A stretch of DNA of 64,000 nt from Bacillota bacterium (lineage in GTDB: Bacteria > Bacillota > Clostridia > Acetivibrionales > DTU013), in contig JAEZCO010000050.1 in NCBI GenBank assembly GCA_023433505.1, positions 1 through 64,000 on the forward strand. The letters run 5' to 3'. Position 1 is the first letter of the stretch, and the number at the start of each line of letters is the position of its first letter. A program made the position numbers and the translations under genes. This document shows, one piece after another, positions 24,696-35,700 of this stretch. The notes under the pieces were generated by a model. That model was given only the letters and a program-made list of their open reading frames with translations. It made no database searches and was not told the origin of the DNA.

Positions 24696-25874
24696 TTATC
24701 TGGCTAATTTATAGATTTCAAGCACATCCTGCCAATACAGCTTTTTCAATCCGCCAATGGGATGTTCGCTGCCATAAGCTTCACCGGTGGCTTTTTTAGC
24801 CATCAGTTCCAGCTTGCTTTCGTCGATGCCGAGTCCTGAAAGGGTAGAGGGAAGCCCTATTTTTTCGAAAAATTCACGGAGGCGTTCTATACCTTCCAGT
24901 ACAATAGCATCTGGGTTACGATAGCTGCCTTCGACTCCCATGACATTCACTGCAAACTGTATAAACATATTGATGTTGCTCTTATATACATATTGCATCC
25001 AGGCCGGAGTCAATACGGCAAGGCCTGCGCCATGCGCTACATCATAGATTGCGCTGAGCTCATGCTCCATACCATGGCAGGCCCAATCCTGTCCACGGCC
25101 AAGTCCCAGCATGTCATTGTGGGCAATGGTGCCGCCAAATCCAACCTGGCACCATGCATCATAATTCGTCGGATTGGCTGATACGAGCAGCGCATTTTTC
25201 ATAATGGTTTTTAAAGTTGTCTCGCAGAGGCCATCTGTCAAATCAGTCTGCAGAGTATTGGTGAAGTAGCGTTCAAAGATATGGCTCATCATATCCGCTA
25301 CACCATTGGCAATTTGATTTTTCGGCAGGGTATAGAACAGCTCAGGATTCATGACACTAAGCACAGGGCGCAGATAATTGCTTCCATAGCCCAGCTTCAT
25401 TTGCTTTTCCTCATTGGTAATAACAGTGCTGTTGCTGGATTCGCTGCCTGCCGCCGGAATCGTCAGTATTGTGGCAACCGGTAGTGCTGCCATAATGGCC
25501 TTTTTCTGCTCATAGACTTCCCAAACATCCCCGTCATAATATACACCCATGGCAATAGCTTTTGCCGAGTCAATGACACTGCCGCCGCCCACAGCAAGAA
25601 TCAGGTCCACACCTTCCTTTTTGCAAAGGGCAATGCCTTCATGAACTAAAGATAAGCGGGGGTTGGGAACTACACCGCCCAATTCGATAAAATCCAGATA
25701 GTTTTCCTTTAGGGAAGCTACTACTGCATTATACAGACCGCTCTTTTTTATGCTGCTTCCGCCGAAGTGCAGCAATATCTTTGTGGCATGGGGCTGAAGC
25801 AGAGTACCAATCTCCTTATGTGTATCCTTGCCAAAGATAATGCGTGTGGGATTATGAAAATCAAAATTTAACAT
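24696..25874 (-). CDS. Iron-containing alcohol dehydrogenase (BdhA/YqhD-like)
   Basis: The 392-aa enzyme has the NAD(P)-binding GGGSVIDSAKAIAMG and the metal-ligand histidines in MSHIFERYF, then DWACHGMEHELSAIYDVAHGAGLA. The butanol dehydrogenase-like subgroup is indicated by the start MLNFDFHNPTRIIFGK. It reduces or oxidises small alcohols or aldehydes. It runs opposite to the glycyl radical operon and could still serve it by handling an aldehyde product. That link is inference. Confidence 0.88.
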   Translation of the reverse strand: MLNFDFHNPTRIIFGKDTHKEIGTLLQPHATKILLHFGGSSIKKSGLYNAVVASLKENYLDFIELGGVVPNPRLSLVHEGIALCKKEGVDLILAVGGGSVIDSAKAIAMGVYYDGDVWEVYEQKKAIMAALPVATILTIPAAGSESSNSTVITNEEKQMKLGYGSNYLRPVLSVMNPELFYTLPKNQIANGVADMMSHIFERYFTNTLQTDLTDGLCETTLKTIMKNALLVSANPTNYDAWCQVGFGGTIAHNDMLGLGRGQDWACHGMEHELSAIYDVAHGAGLAVLTPAWMQYVYKSNINMFIQFAVNVMGVEGSYRNPDAIVLEGIERLREFFEKIGLPSTLSGLGIDESKLELMAKKATGEAYGSEHPIGGLKKLYWQDVLEIYKLAR

Positions 25875-26113
25875 TATATTGCTCCTTTCTATACATGGCC
25901 TATGAAATTTAGGCTATATTAAGCAATGGATAGCGATTGGCTAAATATATCTTGATGGTATATGCCAACTTGAAGTATACTAAAATTGTAAACCTTAATG
26001 TTAACTTTAAGTCAATAGAAAAATCTGAATACGTTGTAAAATAAAATTAAAAGCGCATGTTTGGAGGTATACAGCTATTCCACAAGTATGCGCAGCAAAA
26101 GGATATTGAAATT

Positions 26114-26830
26114 ATGGGAAAAACAGTCTTAATCACAGGGGCATCCCGTGGGATTGGCTACGCCCTTGCAGAAACGTTTGCGATTAATAAATACACGGTA
26201 TATGCCAACTATAATAAGAACCCTGATCCATTGATGACTCTTTCGGGTAAACTTTCAAAAGATGGATACACGCTGATTCCGCTGCATGCAGATGTGTCAA
26301 AGAAGAAGGATATAGAGCAAATGCTTTCAAAAACCAGCGGAATTGATATTCTTATAAATAATGCGGGAATATCGCAGTTCAGGCCATTTACCGATATAAC
26401 CGAAGCCGATTGGGACAATATGATGCTGGTAAATTTGAAATCAGCCTATTTATGTACTCACTGCGTTATTCCCGATATGATTCACAACAAGTATGGGGTT
26501 ATTATCAATATATCTTCAATGTGGGGAGTTACCGGCGGATCATGCGAGGTGCATTATTCCACGGCGAAGGCCGGAATGATAGGTTTTACAAAAGCTCTGG
26601 CCAAGGAAATGGCCCCCTCCGGAATACGCGTCAATTGCGTTGCCCCGGGTGTTATCGAAACGGATATGAATAAAGATTTTTCCGACTCCGACAGGCAATT
26701 GATAAAAGATCAAACACCGCTGGGAAGGATAGGACTTCCTGAGCATATTGCCCGGGCGGCTCTATTTCTCGCAGAAGATGAATTTATTACCGGAGAAGTA
26801 TTGAATGTTAACGGCGGTTTCCATATCTAG
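26114..26830 (+). CDS. Short-chain dehydrogenase/reductase (FabG-like)
   Basis: The 238-aa SDR has TGASRGIGYA (cofactor site), NNAGIS, the catalytic Ser in ISSMWG and YSTAKAG (Tyr-x-x-x-Lys). Start at 26114 (MGKTVLITG) is preferred to the longer frame because the Rossmann motif then lies at the N-terminus and AAAAGGAT precedes it. It reads like FabG-type 3-oxoacyl reductase, but a stand-alone gene beside an alcohol dehydrogenase could have another substrate. It diverges from that gene. Confidence 0.85.
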   Translation: MGKTVLITGASRGIGYALAETFAINKYTVYANYNKNPDPLMTLSGKLSKDGYTLIPLHADVSKKKDIEQMLSKTSGIDILINNAGISQFRPFTDITEADWDNMMLVNLKSAYLCTHCVIPDMIHNKYGVIINISSMWGVTGGSCEVHYSTAKAGMIGFTKALAKEMAPSGIRVNCVAPGVIETDMNKDFSDSDRQLIKDQTPLGRIGLPEHIARAALFLAEDEFITGEVLNVNGGFHI

Positions 26831-26859
26831 GCTGAAATATTTCAAACAACCATTACCTT

Positions 26860-27918
26860 TTATACGCTCCATCCCAGATTTTCCTGCTGAATGGTGCAAA
26901 GTCTTTCATACAATCCCTTTTTCTTCATCAACTCTTCATGAGTACCTTCTTCTACCAGCCGGCCTTCCTCAAGGACGATGATTTTACCGTCGCCGGCTAC
27001 GGTTCTTAACCGGTGGGCGATGACGATAACGGTTTTGCCTTCAATGGGCCTTGAAATTGCCTGCTGGATCAGCACCTCGTTTTCCGGGTCCATGGAAGCC
27101 GTGGCCTCGTCAAGAAGAACAATGGGTGCGTTTTTCAACAGTGCCCGGGCAATGGAAATCCTCTGTCTTTCACCTCCTGAAAGGGTACTTCCGTTTTCTC
27201 CGAGCAGAGTCTGATATCCGTCCGGCAGGCTGCTTGCAAATTCGTCGCAGCAGGCTGCCTTAGCCGCTGCCATAACCTGATCCTCCGTAGCCTCCAGATT
27301 TCCGATGCGGATATTATTGTAAATGGTATCGTTAAACAGGACCACATCCTGGAACACAAAGGACATATAGCCCATCAGGTGTTCCGGGTCAAGGGTCCTG
27401 ACGTCAACACCGCCTACTTTTACCGTTCCCCTGTTTACATCCCAGAATCTCGCAATCAATTTCGTCAAGGTGCTTTTCCCGCTTCCGGAAGGACCTACCA
27501 GAGCGGTAATACCATTTGCCGGAATAGAAAGCGTCACGTCTTTAATGACTGCTTCCTGGGGAGAAGGGCTGCCTGTATAGCTGAGGGATACATTTTCAAA
27601 TTTTATCGTGTAGTCCTTTATCTCTTTGATGGCATCTCCCTCCATTACAGGAGTGGAAATGAGAGTCCTCATACGGCTTGTGGACACATGCATATACAAA
27701 AGCTCAGGAAGCAGGGTTAACTCTGTTAGTATGGGTCCGTATATCCTTACCGCGATCAGGAAAAACATCAGTAAGGGAATAAGTTCAATTTTTTTGCCTG
27801 TCAATAGATAAGTTCCTGCAAAAACCGTAAGCCCGACGCCCGCCTGTACAATGATTTGTGCTCCGGTGACAAAAACTCCGGAGGTGAATTCCATTTTGAT
27901 TGCCATTTGCTTCATCAA
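26860..27918 (-). pseudogene. Truncated ABC exporter half-transporter
   Basis: The 352-aa frame holds only the last membrane helices plus a complete ATPase domain (GPSGSGKST, LSGGERQR, IVLLDEATAS). Full members of this family are about 580 aa, so roughly 230 N-terminal residues are missing. It resembles the intact genes at 58815 and 60580. The break lies near 27920, next to AT-rich sequence before leader RNA copy 8. It is probably a non-functional remnant of a lost transporter pair. Confidence 0.7.
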
Positions 27919-28108
27919 TCGGAGGGCGCCATCCAGAGCGGATTATCAAAAAATATACAATGAACTTATTACATTTTAATGTGAAATTTATGTCAAAATA
28001 TATACAGAAGGTTATTCATAAGAAAAAACAAAAAAAAATAAAAAAACAATATACCGTTTTAAGTTATCCGGTTTATACTTAACGTGTAAGCGATCACATT
28101 TCTATTCC

Positions 28109-28305
28109 GGGCTATGAAGGCCTGTAGTATATACGATACTTATAAATTTATTCTTAGAGACTGAAAATTGAAGTATTGCCGTTATTTTTTAAGGGTGTAA
28201 GATGCCTATTAATTAATGTTAGTATCATTACAGTAGTTAGTGATTTTTTCTTATAAGCCACGAAGGTTTATTTGATCTGCGAGATTAAAACTTCGTGGTT
28301 TTTTC
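28109..28305 (+). promoter_or_regulatory. P1/P2 leader RNA with terminator, copy 8 (methyl-branch operon)
   Basis: P1 is 28109-28123: GGGCT, loop ATGAA, GGCCT. P2 is 28254-28270: TAAGCC, loop ACGAA, GGTTTA. The spacing of 130 nt is much longer than elsewhere. P2 is the foot of a terminator: AAGCCACGAAG pairs with CTTCGTGGTTT near 28291-28301, and T residues follow. It precedes the 14.7-kb operon for the Wood-Ljungdahl methyl branch. A weak -10 (TATACT, 28074-28079) lies upstream. No good -35 was found. Confidence 0.7.
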
Positions 28306-28347
28306 ATGCTTTTTTTCTATTTTTTATTTATTAAGGCGGGTTATTTA

Positions 28348-29361
28348 ATGAGTGCAGTGGCTGTGATAGGTGGCGGCATTGCCGGGTGCAATGCGGCGTA
28401 TAGGTTGGCTGAAGCGGGAAAACAGGTGGTGTTGATAGAAAAATCAAGCCAGTTGGGAGGAAATATAAGAAAATTTGGCTGTAAGGCGGATGATCGCTGC
28501 GTAAAGGATAACTTATGCCTTGTAGAAGGTGTGTTTGACAAAATAAATAGCACAAAGAACATTGAAATACTTTGCGACAGCGAGGTGGATAGTCTCTCCG
28601 GAAATGCGGGGAGCTATACGCTTGAAGTCAGAAGCAATGGAGAATATATGCGGTTGGCAGAGATTGGAGCTATTATTATTGCAACAGGTTATGTAAAGTT
28701 TTCAGAAAAAGAGACAGGCGCTCTGCAGTGGGAAAAAGACACGCGCATCCTCTGGGCCAGTGAATTGGAAGAGACCCTTTACAGGAGAAAATCCCGCATC
28801 GACGCCCTTGAAGGAGTCAAGAGCATGGTTTTTATCCAATGCCAGGGCTCCAGGTCCGTTACGGAGAAGGCGGACTATTGCTCCAGAACGTGCTGCGGCT
28901 ATTCTTACCGGATGGCAAGGGCAGTCAGATATTTACACCCCGGGATACGTATTGACATGCTTTATATGGATCTCCAGGAAGCTGGCTATATGCAGGAGCT
29001 CAGCTTTGAAGTCCTGGAACGGTATGAGATGCATCCGTTTCTATGCAGGCCGGTAAGTATTAAGAAAAAGGACGATGTTATGGCAATTTCCTATGAAGAC
29101 AGGGAAGCGGGCATGATGAAAGAAATTACGGCCGACATAATCATATTGTCTGAAGGTATGCACCCCGGGGAAGATAATGAAAAGTTTGCGGAAACATTCA
29201 ATCTGCAAATCAATGAAAAAGGGTTTTTAAGCAGTATAGAGGATGAGGCGGCATCCGGTATTTACCTTGCCGGGACAGTAAAAGGTCCCAAGGATATCGC
29301 TGAATCCATCAATGAAGCAAAAATCGCGGCGGATAGGATTCTATCCGTATCAGAGGAGTGA
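28348..29361 (+). CDS. HdrA-like FAD protein, short form
   Basis: The 337-aa flavoprotein starts MSAVAVIGGGIAGCNAA, followed by GKQVVLIEKSSQLGGNIRKFG. It has the HdrA-type VFIQCQGSRS and CSRTCCGYSYRMAR segments and ends with GIYLAGTVKGPKDIAESI. It lacks the ferredoxin domains of full HdrA. The adjacent downstream gene contains those, so the two may make one split HdrA. Start at 28348 has AAGGCGGG before it. It is the first gene of the methyl-branch operon and probably passes electrons to MetF/MetV. Confidence 0.78.
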   Translation: MSAVAVIGGGIAGCNAAYRLAEAGKQVVLIEKSSQLGGNIRKFGCKADDRCVKDNLCLVEGVFDKINSTKNIEILCDSEVDSLSGNAGSYTLEVRSNGEYMRLAEIGAIIIATGYVKFSEKETGALQWEKDTRILWASELEETLYRRKSRIDALEGVKSMVFIQCQGSRSVTEKADYCSRTCCGYSYRMARAVRYLHPGIRIDMLYMDLQEAGYMQELSFEVLERYEMHPFLCRPVSIKKKDDVMAISYEDREAGMMKEITADIIILSEGMHPGEDNEKFAETFNLQINEKGFLSSIEDEAASGIYLAGTVKGPKDIAESINEAKIAADRILSVSEE

Positions 29362-29365
29362 TTGC

Positions 29366-30742
29366 ATGTATGACGTGGTATTTATCGGAAACGGCATAAA
29401 AACGGAATACAATATGGCAGTGATTGATCCGAAGCAGCTCGTACGGGTTTGCGGGCAGATAGGCTGTTTCGAGCTGTTGGCAGGGGAGTCTGGAGCTATC
29501 AGCGCCATTCATGCAAAGACTATTGTAGTCAATATGGACCCGGAAGAAGTATTGCCTATAGACGGGGCAGAAAGTTCCGCGGCTGCTGCCGGGGAACCGG
29601 AGGAAACAGCGGTGTTTATACAGGATTACCTGTCGTTGACGCCTGCTTATTACGACAAGCTCGGATTGCTTAATGCCATAAGGATAAAAGAGCAGTTCGG
29701 GAAGGAATTGGTATATTTCTACCGTTCCATGAGGTTCCCGGATGGCGACGGTTCCTTATATAAAAGAGCAAGAAGGTTGGGAATCGTATTTGAAAAGTAT
29801 GCTGGGGAAAATTTGAGAATCACGCCCCGGGACGGTTTCCAAATCGATTTTAAAAATGTTTTTCTCAATTTTTCCATCCATACCGGATCTCTGTATATGG
29901 CCCCATTGATAAAGCCCGGAAGGTCATATGCAAGAGTGGCGGACATCCTGCATATTAAAAAAAACGGAGAAGGGTTTTTGCAGGCGGACAATGTATACCT
30001 TCAGCCTACCAGGACAAACCGGAGAGGGATCTATGCAATAGGATTCACAAGAGGGCGCAGCGGCATGACTTCATTGGATGAGGATATCGCTTTCACCCTG
30101 TCGGACATAAAGCGTGAGACAATTTCCCTCCACCCGCTGACGTCAGACCGGAGGGAAGTGGATGAAAAGGCTTGTGCACTTTGCTATACATGTTTTCGAA
30201 GCTGTCCTCACGGTGCCATTGAAAGGGAAGAAGCCGCAGACTGCATGAGGGTGAACGAATACGCCTGCTATGGCTGCAATACCTGCATATCGGCTTGTCC
30301 GGCCCAGGCGATCTCAATAGCAGAGAAAAAGGATATCCGAAGAAGAGTGGAAAGCAAGCCCTATAAAATCCTCCTATGCGAAAATTCGGCCGAAACCGCC
30401 TACCGCGAGATGGGGGAAATGTTGGGCGAAGATACGGAGATCGGAACAATTCCCTGCAGCAATAGCGTCCGTAAGTCGGACATTTACAGGGAATTGTCCG
30501 GCATGGAAAGCAAGCTGCTGGTATTGGGGTGTATCAATGACGCCTGCAGGCATATTGACGGGAACAAAAATTTTGAAAAGGTGGTCAGGGAGGCGAGGAG
30601 GAATCTCTCAGGGATTGGCCTTGATCCGGAAAGGGTACGGTTTGAAAGGGTATCTCTCCGTATGAAGGATCGTTTGAAAGAAATAGTAGATCAGTTTATG
30701 GGGGTGGAGAGGGATGATTGTAGCCCGTCAAAAATTAATTGA
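29366..30742 (+). CDS. HdrA-like ferredoxin protein fused to MvhD domain
   Basis: The 458-aa protein has an N-terminal HdrA-like flavin part, two [4Fe-4S] motifs (CALCYTCFRSCP and CYGCNTCISACP) near residues 270-310, and a C-terminal MvhD/FlpD-like domain with LLVLGCINDACRHIDGN. MvhD normally links HdrA to an electron donor. Start at 29366 (MYDVVFIGNG) follows GAGGAG. Together with the preceding gene it looks like a rearranged HdrA-MvhD module dedicated to methylene-THF reductase, whose genes follow directly. Confidence 0.75.
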   Translation: MYDVVFIGNGIKTEYNMAVIDPKQLVRVCGQIGCFELLAGESGAISAIHAKTIVVNMDPEEVLPIDGAESSAAAAGEPEETAVFIQDYLSLTPAYYDKLGLLNAIRIKEQFGKELVYFYRSMRFPDGDGSLYKRARRLGIVFEKYAGENLRITPRDGFQIDFKNVFLNFSIHTGSLYMAPLIKPGRSYARVADILHIKKNGEGFLQADNVYLQPTRTNRRGIYAIGFTRGRSGMTSLDEDIAFTLSDIKRETISLHPLTSDRREVDEKACALCYTCFRSCPHGAIEREEAADCMRVNEYACYGCNTCISACPAQAISIAEKKDIRRRVESKPYKILLCENSAETAYREMGEMLGEDTEIGTIPCSNSVRKSDIYRELSGMESKLLVLGCINDACRHIDGNKNFEKVVREARRNLSGIGLDPERVRFERVSLRMKDRLKEIVDQFMGVERDDCSPSKIN

Positions 30743-31385
30743 AGAGATCATTGGGAAAATAGGCAGGGCGGAAAAGCTTCTGATCGCAGGCTGCGGCACC
30801 TGCATGACGGTGTGTATGGCCGGAGGGACAAGAGAAGCTGAAGCATTGGCAGAGCTTTTGAATACCTATTTCAAAAAGGAAAATATGTCTGTTGTTATCG
30901 AAGTGAAGACCATAGAAAGACAATGCGACAGGGAGTTTTTGGATGAACTGGAGGGGCCGGCCAAAAGGGCGGACTTGATATTGTCCATGGGCTGTGGGGT
31001 AGGAGTTCAGGGCATTGCTGAAAGATATCCGGATAAAATCGTGCTGCCGGGTTTGAATACACAGTTTTTCGGAACGACGGTGGATAAAGGGATATGGGCG
31101 GAAAGATGCGCAGGCTGCGGAGAATGCGTCCTTGATAAATTTTGCGGCGTATGTCCCGTTGCAAGATGCTCCAAAAGCTTGCTTAACGGTCCATGCGGAG
31201 GATCAAGGGCGGGCAGGTGCGAGGTGAGCGGAGAAATTGAATGCGGCTGGCAGCTGATATACGACAGGGCCGTTAGAATAGGACAGCTGGACAGGCTGAT
31301 GGAGATTGAAGGCCCGAAGGACTGGTCCACAAGCAGGGATGGCGGTCCAAGGAAAACCGTCAGGGAGGAGTTTGCAGATGACTAA
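30714..31385 (+). CDS. metV: MetV, zinc/iron-sulfur subunit of methylene-THF reductase
   Basis: The 223-aa protein is of the MetV family (methylenetetrahydrofolate reductase C-terminal catalytic-domain protein), with LLIAGCGTCMTVCMAGG near the start and a cysteine-rich C-terminal section (CAGCGECVLDKFCGVCP, then GPCGGSRAGRCEV). MetV forms the core of acetogen MTHFR with MetF. The gene overlaps both neighbours by 8 to 29 nt, showing tight coupling in the operon. Confidence 0.85.
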   Translation: MIVARQKLIEEIIGKIGRAEKLLIAGCGTCMTVCMAGGTREAEALAELLNTYFKKENMSVVIEVKTIERQCDREFLDELEGPAKRADLILSMGCGVGVQGIAERYPDKIVLPGLNTQFFGTTVDKGIWAERCAGCGECVLDKFCGVCPVARCSKSLLNGPCGGSRAGRCEVSGEIECGWQLIYDRAVRIGQLDRLMEIEGPKDWSTSRDGGPRKTVREEFADD

Positions 31386-32301
31386 AAATGCCAGTAACCT
31401 TGAAAGGATTCTGGAAGCAGGGTATTTTGGGGTTTGCAGTGAAATGGGGCCGCCTATGAGCGCAGACTGGGATGTTATATGGAAAAAGGCGGAAAAGCTC
31501 TCGGGATATGTGGATGCGGTCAATATCACCGACAATCAGACAGCGGTCGTACGTATGTCGTCCATCGCCGCCGCAGTTATTGCAAAGAGGGCGGGACTCG
31601 AACCGGTAATACAGGTAACCTGCAGGGACAGGAACAGGATAGCCATACAGAGCGATATCCTGGGGGCAAGCGGACTGGGGATAAAAAATGTCCTGTGCTT
31701 GACCGGGGACCATCAGACCTTCGGCAGCGAGCCCGGCTCCAAAAACGTATTTGACATGGACTCGGTCCAGTTGATCCAATGCGTGACCGGAATGGTCAAC
31801 GGCAAATTTCCGGGCGGAAAGGAAATCAAGGTTCCCCCTGCACTGTTTGTGGGCGGAGCATATAATCCTTTTGCAGACCTCCAGGAAATGCAAATGGTAA
31901 AGCTTTTGAAAAAGGTGGAGGCCGGAGTGAAGTTTATACAGACGCAGGCTGTATACAATGTTGAAGCCTTCGAAGAATGGATGAAAAAAGTCAGGGAGCT
32001 GGGCCTTCATAAAAAAGTGCATATTCTTGCGGGAATATTGCCCACCAAATCGCCTAAAGCACTCCGGATGATGCAGAAAGAGGTTGCAGGCATGGATGTT
32101 CCCGAGGAAATTGTGGAACGGATGGAGATGTGCGCGGACCCGTCGAAAGAGGGCGTAAAAATGGCGGTGGAGCTCATTGAAAGGGTAAAGAGGATCGAAG
32201 GTGTGAAGGGGATACATCTGATGCCTGTAGGCTGGGAGCAGATCACTCCGGAGGTGGTACGGGAAGCGGGACTGTATCCCAGGCCAGAGGTGGATATATG
32301 A
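31378..32301 (+). CDS. metF: MetF, 5,10-methylene-tetrahydrofolate reductase
   Basis: The 307-aa TIM-barrel flavoprotein includes GVCSEMGPPM near residue 20, NITDNQTAVVRMSS, VIQVTCRDRNRIAIQSD, NVLCLTGDH and GVKFIQTQAVYNVEAF, all family-typical. It reduces methylene-THF to methyl-THF. Start at 31378 is preferred (GGGAGGAG just before, MTKNASNLE). The longer frame starts inside metV. It works with MetV, and the reductant is expected from the Hdr/Flx proteins around it. Confidence 0.9.
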   Translation: MTKNASNLERILEAGYFGVCSEMGPPMSADWDVIWKKAEKLSGYVDAVNITDNQTAVVRMSSIAAAVIAKRAGLEPVIQVTCRDRNRIAIQSDILGASGLGIKNVLCLTGDHQTFGSEPGSKNVFDMDSVQLIQCVTGMVNGKFPGGKEIKVPPALFVGGAYNPFADLQEMQMVKLLKKVEAGVKFIQTQAVYNVEAFEEWMKKVRELGLHKKVHILAGILPTKSPKALRMMQKEVAGMDVPEEIVERMEMCADPSKEGVKMAVELIERVKRIEGVKGIHLMPVGWEQITPEVVREAGLYPRPEVDI

Positions 32302-32720
32302 TGGATCATTCTTTTAAATCAAAGGTGGCGGAAAGACCGGGCGGTGAAAATATAAAGCTTTGCTACAGCTGCGGTACATGTACTGCAGGATGTCCTGTCA
32401 GCGGGATAAACAAGCATTTCAATCCCCGGTCCTACATCCGGAAAATACTGCTGGGCTTGAAGGGAGAGGTGCTGGGCGATAAAAATATCTGGCTGTGCAT
32501 CCAGTGCCACAGATGCGTCGCCCACTGCCCGCAGAACGTTAAATTTGCCGATATTCTGCGCGTTGTCAGGGAACTGGCGGTGGAAGAAGGATTTTTCCCT
32601 CCGGATATCCTTCAGGATATGGAGAGGCTGGATGACGCAATGGTAAAGTACCGGGCACAGATAGCGGAAAAATATCTATGCGGCGATAAAGCGATGGAGG
32701 ACCTTACCGGTGGACTATAA
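32298..32720 (+). CDS. hdrC: HdrC-like iron-sulfur protein
   Basis: The 140-aa protein has two CxxCxxCxxxC/P motifs (CYSCGTCTAGCPVSG and CIQCHRCVAHCPQNV), the pattern of heterodisulfide reductase subunit C. HdrC normally carries electrons to HdrB. HdrB, with its CCG domains, is not encoded here: hdrA follows after 35 nt. This suggests HdrC hands electrons to MetV or MetF instead, which is inference. Confidence 0.85.
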   Translation: MMDHSFKSKVAERPGGENIKLCYSCGTCTAGCPVSGINKHFNPRSYIRKILLGLKGEVLGDKNIWLCIQCHRCVAHCPQNVKFADILRVVRELAVEEGFFPPDILQDMERLDDAMVKYRAQIAEKYLCGDKAMEDLTGGL

Positions 32721-32755
32721 TTATCAAAAGGGGACATTTAAAGGGGGTGGGAATA

Positions 32756-35700
32756 ATGCCAAAGCCGGTCATGGTAATAGGAGGAGGTATCGCAGGCGTC
32801 CAGGCTGCCACGGACCTTGCGGATAACGGCATACCCGTATATCTTGTGGAAAGCGCTCCTTCCCTTGGAGGCAGAATGGCGCAGCTTGACAAGACATTTC
32901 CCACAAATGACTGCTCCGCCTGTATCCTGGCGCCTAAAATGAGTGATTGCTTCAACCATGAGAATATAAGGACATATACCTACAGCGAAATTGAAGCCGT
33001 CGAAGGCAGTATCGGTGATTTTCATGTAAAAGTAAAAAAGAAACCCAGATATATTGACGAAGAGCTTTGTACGGGCTGTGGAGACTGCATTGAAAAGTGC
33101 CCGCAGAAAAAAATGGCGGATAGGTTCGATCAGGGGTTGAAGTATAGAAAAGCAATATACAAAGAGTTTGCCCAGGGAATACCCAATATTGTAACCATTG
33201 ACCCCAGCCAATGCCTCATGCTTCAAAAGGGGAAATGCGGCATATGTGCAAAGGTATGTCAGGCAAAAGCCGTCAGGTACGACCAGAAGGCGGAAGTGCT
33301 GGAGCTGAATGTGGCTTCCGTAATATTTGCCCCGGGTTTTGACGTATTTGAAGGAAACCTGAAGGAAGAGTATGGCTATAACCGGTTTAAAAATGTGGTA
33401 TCAAGCCTTGACTATGAACGTATGATGAGTGCATCGGGGCCGCTGGGTGGGCATATTGTAAGGCCCTCCGACCAGAAGGAGCCTGAGCGGATTGCCTTCC
33501 TGCAATGCGTAGGGTCAAGGGACTATAAATGCAATGTAGAGTATTGTTCCTCCGTATGCTGCATGTATGCCATCAAGGAGGCCATCATTACAAAGGAGCA
33601 TATAAAAAGCGTACGGGAGCTTGATATATATTATATTGACCTGCGGGCCTTCGGCAAGGATTTCGACAAATATCACCGTCTGGCCGAAGAAAAGTACGGG
33701 GTGGCTTTTAAACGGTCACGGACAGCGGATATCGAAGAAGACAGGGAAACAGGCGATTTATATATTAAGTCCGTTGCTGAAGACGGGAGCATACAAACAA
33801 AACCCTATGATCTGGCGGTCCTTTCCGTGGGGTTGAGACCCAGGGCTGAGGTGACGGCGATGATGAAAAGGCTCAAAGTAAGGGTCAATAAGGAAGGATT
33901 CATCGCAACGACAGAGCTTCAGCCTTTAAGCACAAGCAGGGAGGGAATTTATGCCTGCGGTGCGGCAACCGGACCCAGGGACATACCTGAGACTGTGGTG
34001 CAGGCAAGCGCTGCAGCTGCTTTAGCAGCAGGAGCAGCCAAAAAACTTGGCGGAGAGGGATTCCCACGGCCGGAATACGCAAGACAGAGAGATGTGGCCA
34101 ATGAGGGTGTAAATGTGGGAGTCTTTGTGTGCCACTGCGGTACCAATATAGGCGGTATAGTCAATGTGCCCTCTGTAAGTGAGTATGCGTCAAAACTTCC
34201 TTATGTAAGTCATGTGGAGGATGTGACATACCTGTGTTCGGCGGATAGCCAGCAGTTAATCATGGAACGTATAAAAGAAAAGAACCTGAACAGGGTGGTT
34301 GTGGCTTCCTGCAGTCCCAGGACCCATGAGCCGCTTTTCAGAAGCGCCCTTGCCAGGGCCGGCTTGAACCCGTATTTGCTTGTAATGACAAATATAAGGG
34401 ATCAATGCTCCTGGGTGCATATGGACCAGCCTGAGAAAGCAACGCAGAAGTCCAAGGACCTTGTCAAAATGGCAGTGGCAAAAGCCCTGTCAGCAAAGCC
34501 GCTTTACAGGCAAAAGCTGGGCAAGACCAACACGGGCGCGGTCATCGGTGGGGGTGTGGCCGGCATGACAGCGGCAAGGCAGCTGGCAGAGCTTGGTTTT
34601 CCGGTAGCCATCATTGAAAAGGAAAAGGAGCTTGGAGGCCATGCCGGGGAATTGACCCATATGCCGGACGGAAAGAGAGCTGACGGGTATGTGGAGAAAC
34701 TGAAGGAGGATATCCTCGGGAATCCGGACATAACGGTATATACGAATAGTGAGATTGTTGAAATGGAAGGCTATGTGGGAAATTACAGGATGAAGCTGTC
34801 CCACGGCGAAGAGGTGGCAGCAGGAGTCGTCATCATTGCCACCGGCGCCAATGAGCTGGAGTTTGCAGGTTTTGGCTGCGGCTCACATGAAAACGTAATA
34901 AGCCAGCTTGAATTGGAAAGAAGGATCAAAGAGGAAAGCCTGGGGCCTGTGAACAGCGTATATATGATACAGTGCGCCGGCTCCAGGGAAGAGGGCAGGC
35001 AATATTGCAGCAGGGTATGCTGTACCCAGGCTGTAAAGAATGCAATCTTCCTCAAAAAGAAATACGGAGATATGAATATCAGCATCCTGTACAGGGACAT
35101 GCGGACCTATGGTTACTATGAAAAGCTGTACCGTGAAGCAAGAAGGCTGGGCGTCAACTTCATAAGATACGAGTCTGACCGTAAGCCTGTTATAGAAACT
35201 GCCTCAGGCAAAATAACCGTGAAGTTCCATGAGCCCTTGCTGGACAGGGAGCTGACGGATACCGCCGACATGGTGGTGCTGGCCTCTGCCATGGTTGCCG
35301 ACAGGGAAAACAACGGCAGGATATCCCGGTTTTTAAAGGTGCCGCTGAACGGCGACGGATTTTTCCTGGAAGCCCATGTAAAGCTGAGGCCTGTTGATTT
35401 TGCCACGGAGGGCGTATATGTGTGCGGGCTTGCCCACGGGCCTAAAAACCTCAGCGAATCCATCAGCCAAGCAAAGGCTGCGGCCGCAAGGGCAGCTGCC
35501 GTATTATCAAAGGAATATCTGGAGACGGAGGCCATGGTGGCGGAGGTAAGTGCCAGCCTTTGCGCAGGCTGCGGTACCTGCGAAAAGCTATGTGCCTACA
35601 AGGCGATTGCCATGAACGAAAAAGGTAAAGCCGAGGTCAATTCCGTATTATGCAAGGGCTGTGGCACCTGTGCCGCCGGCTGCAGGTCGGGGGCGGTGGA

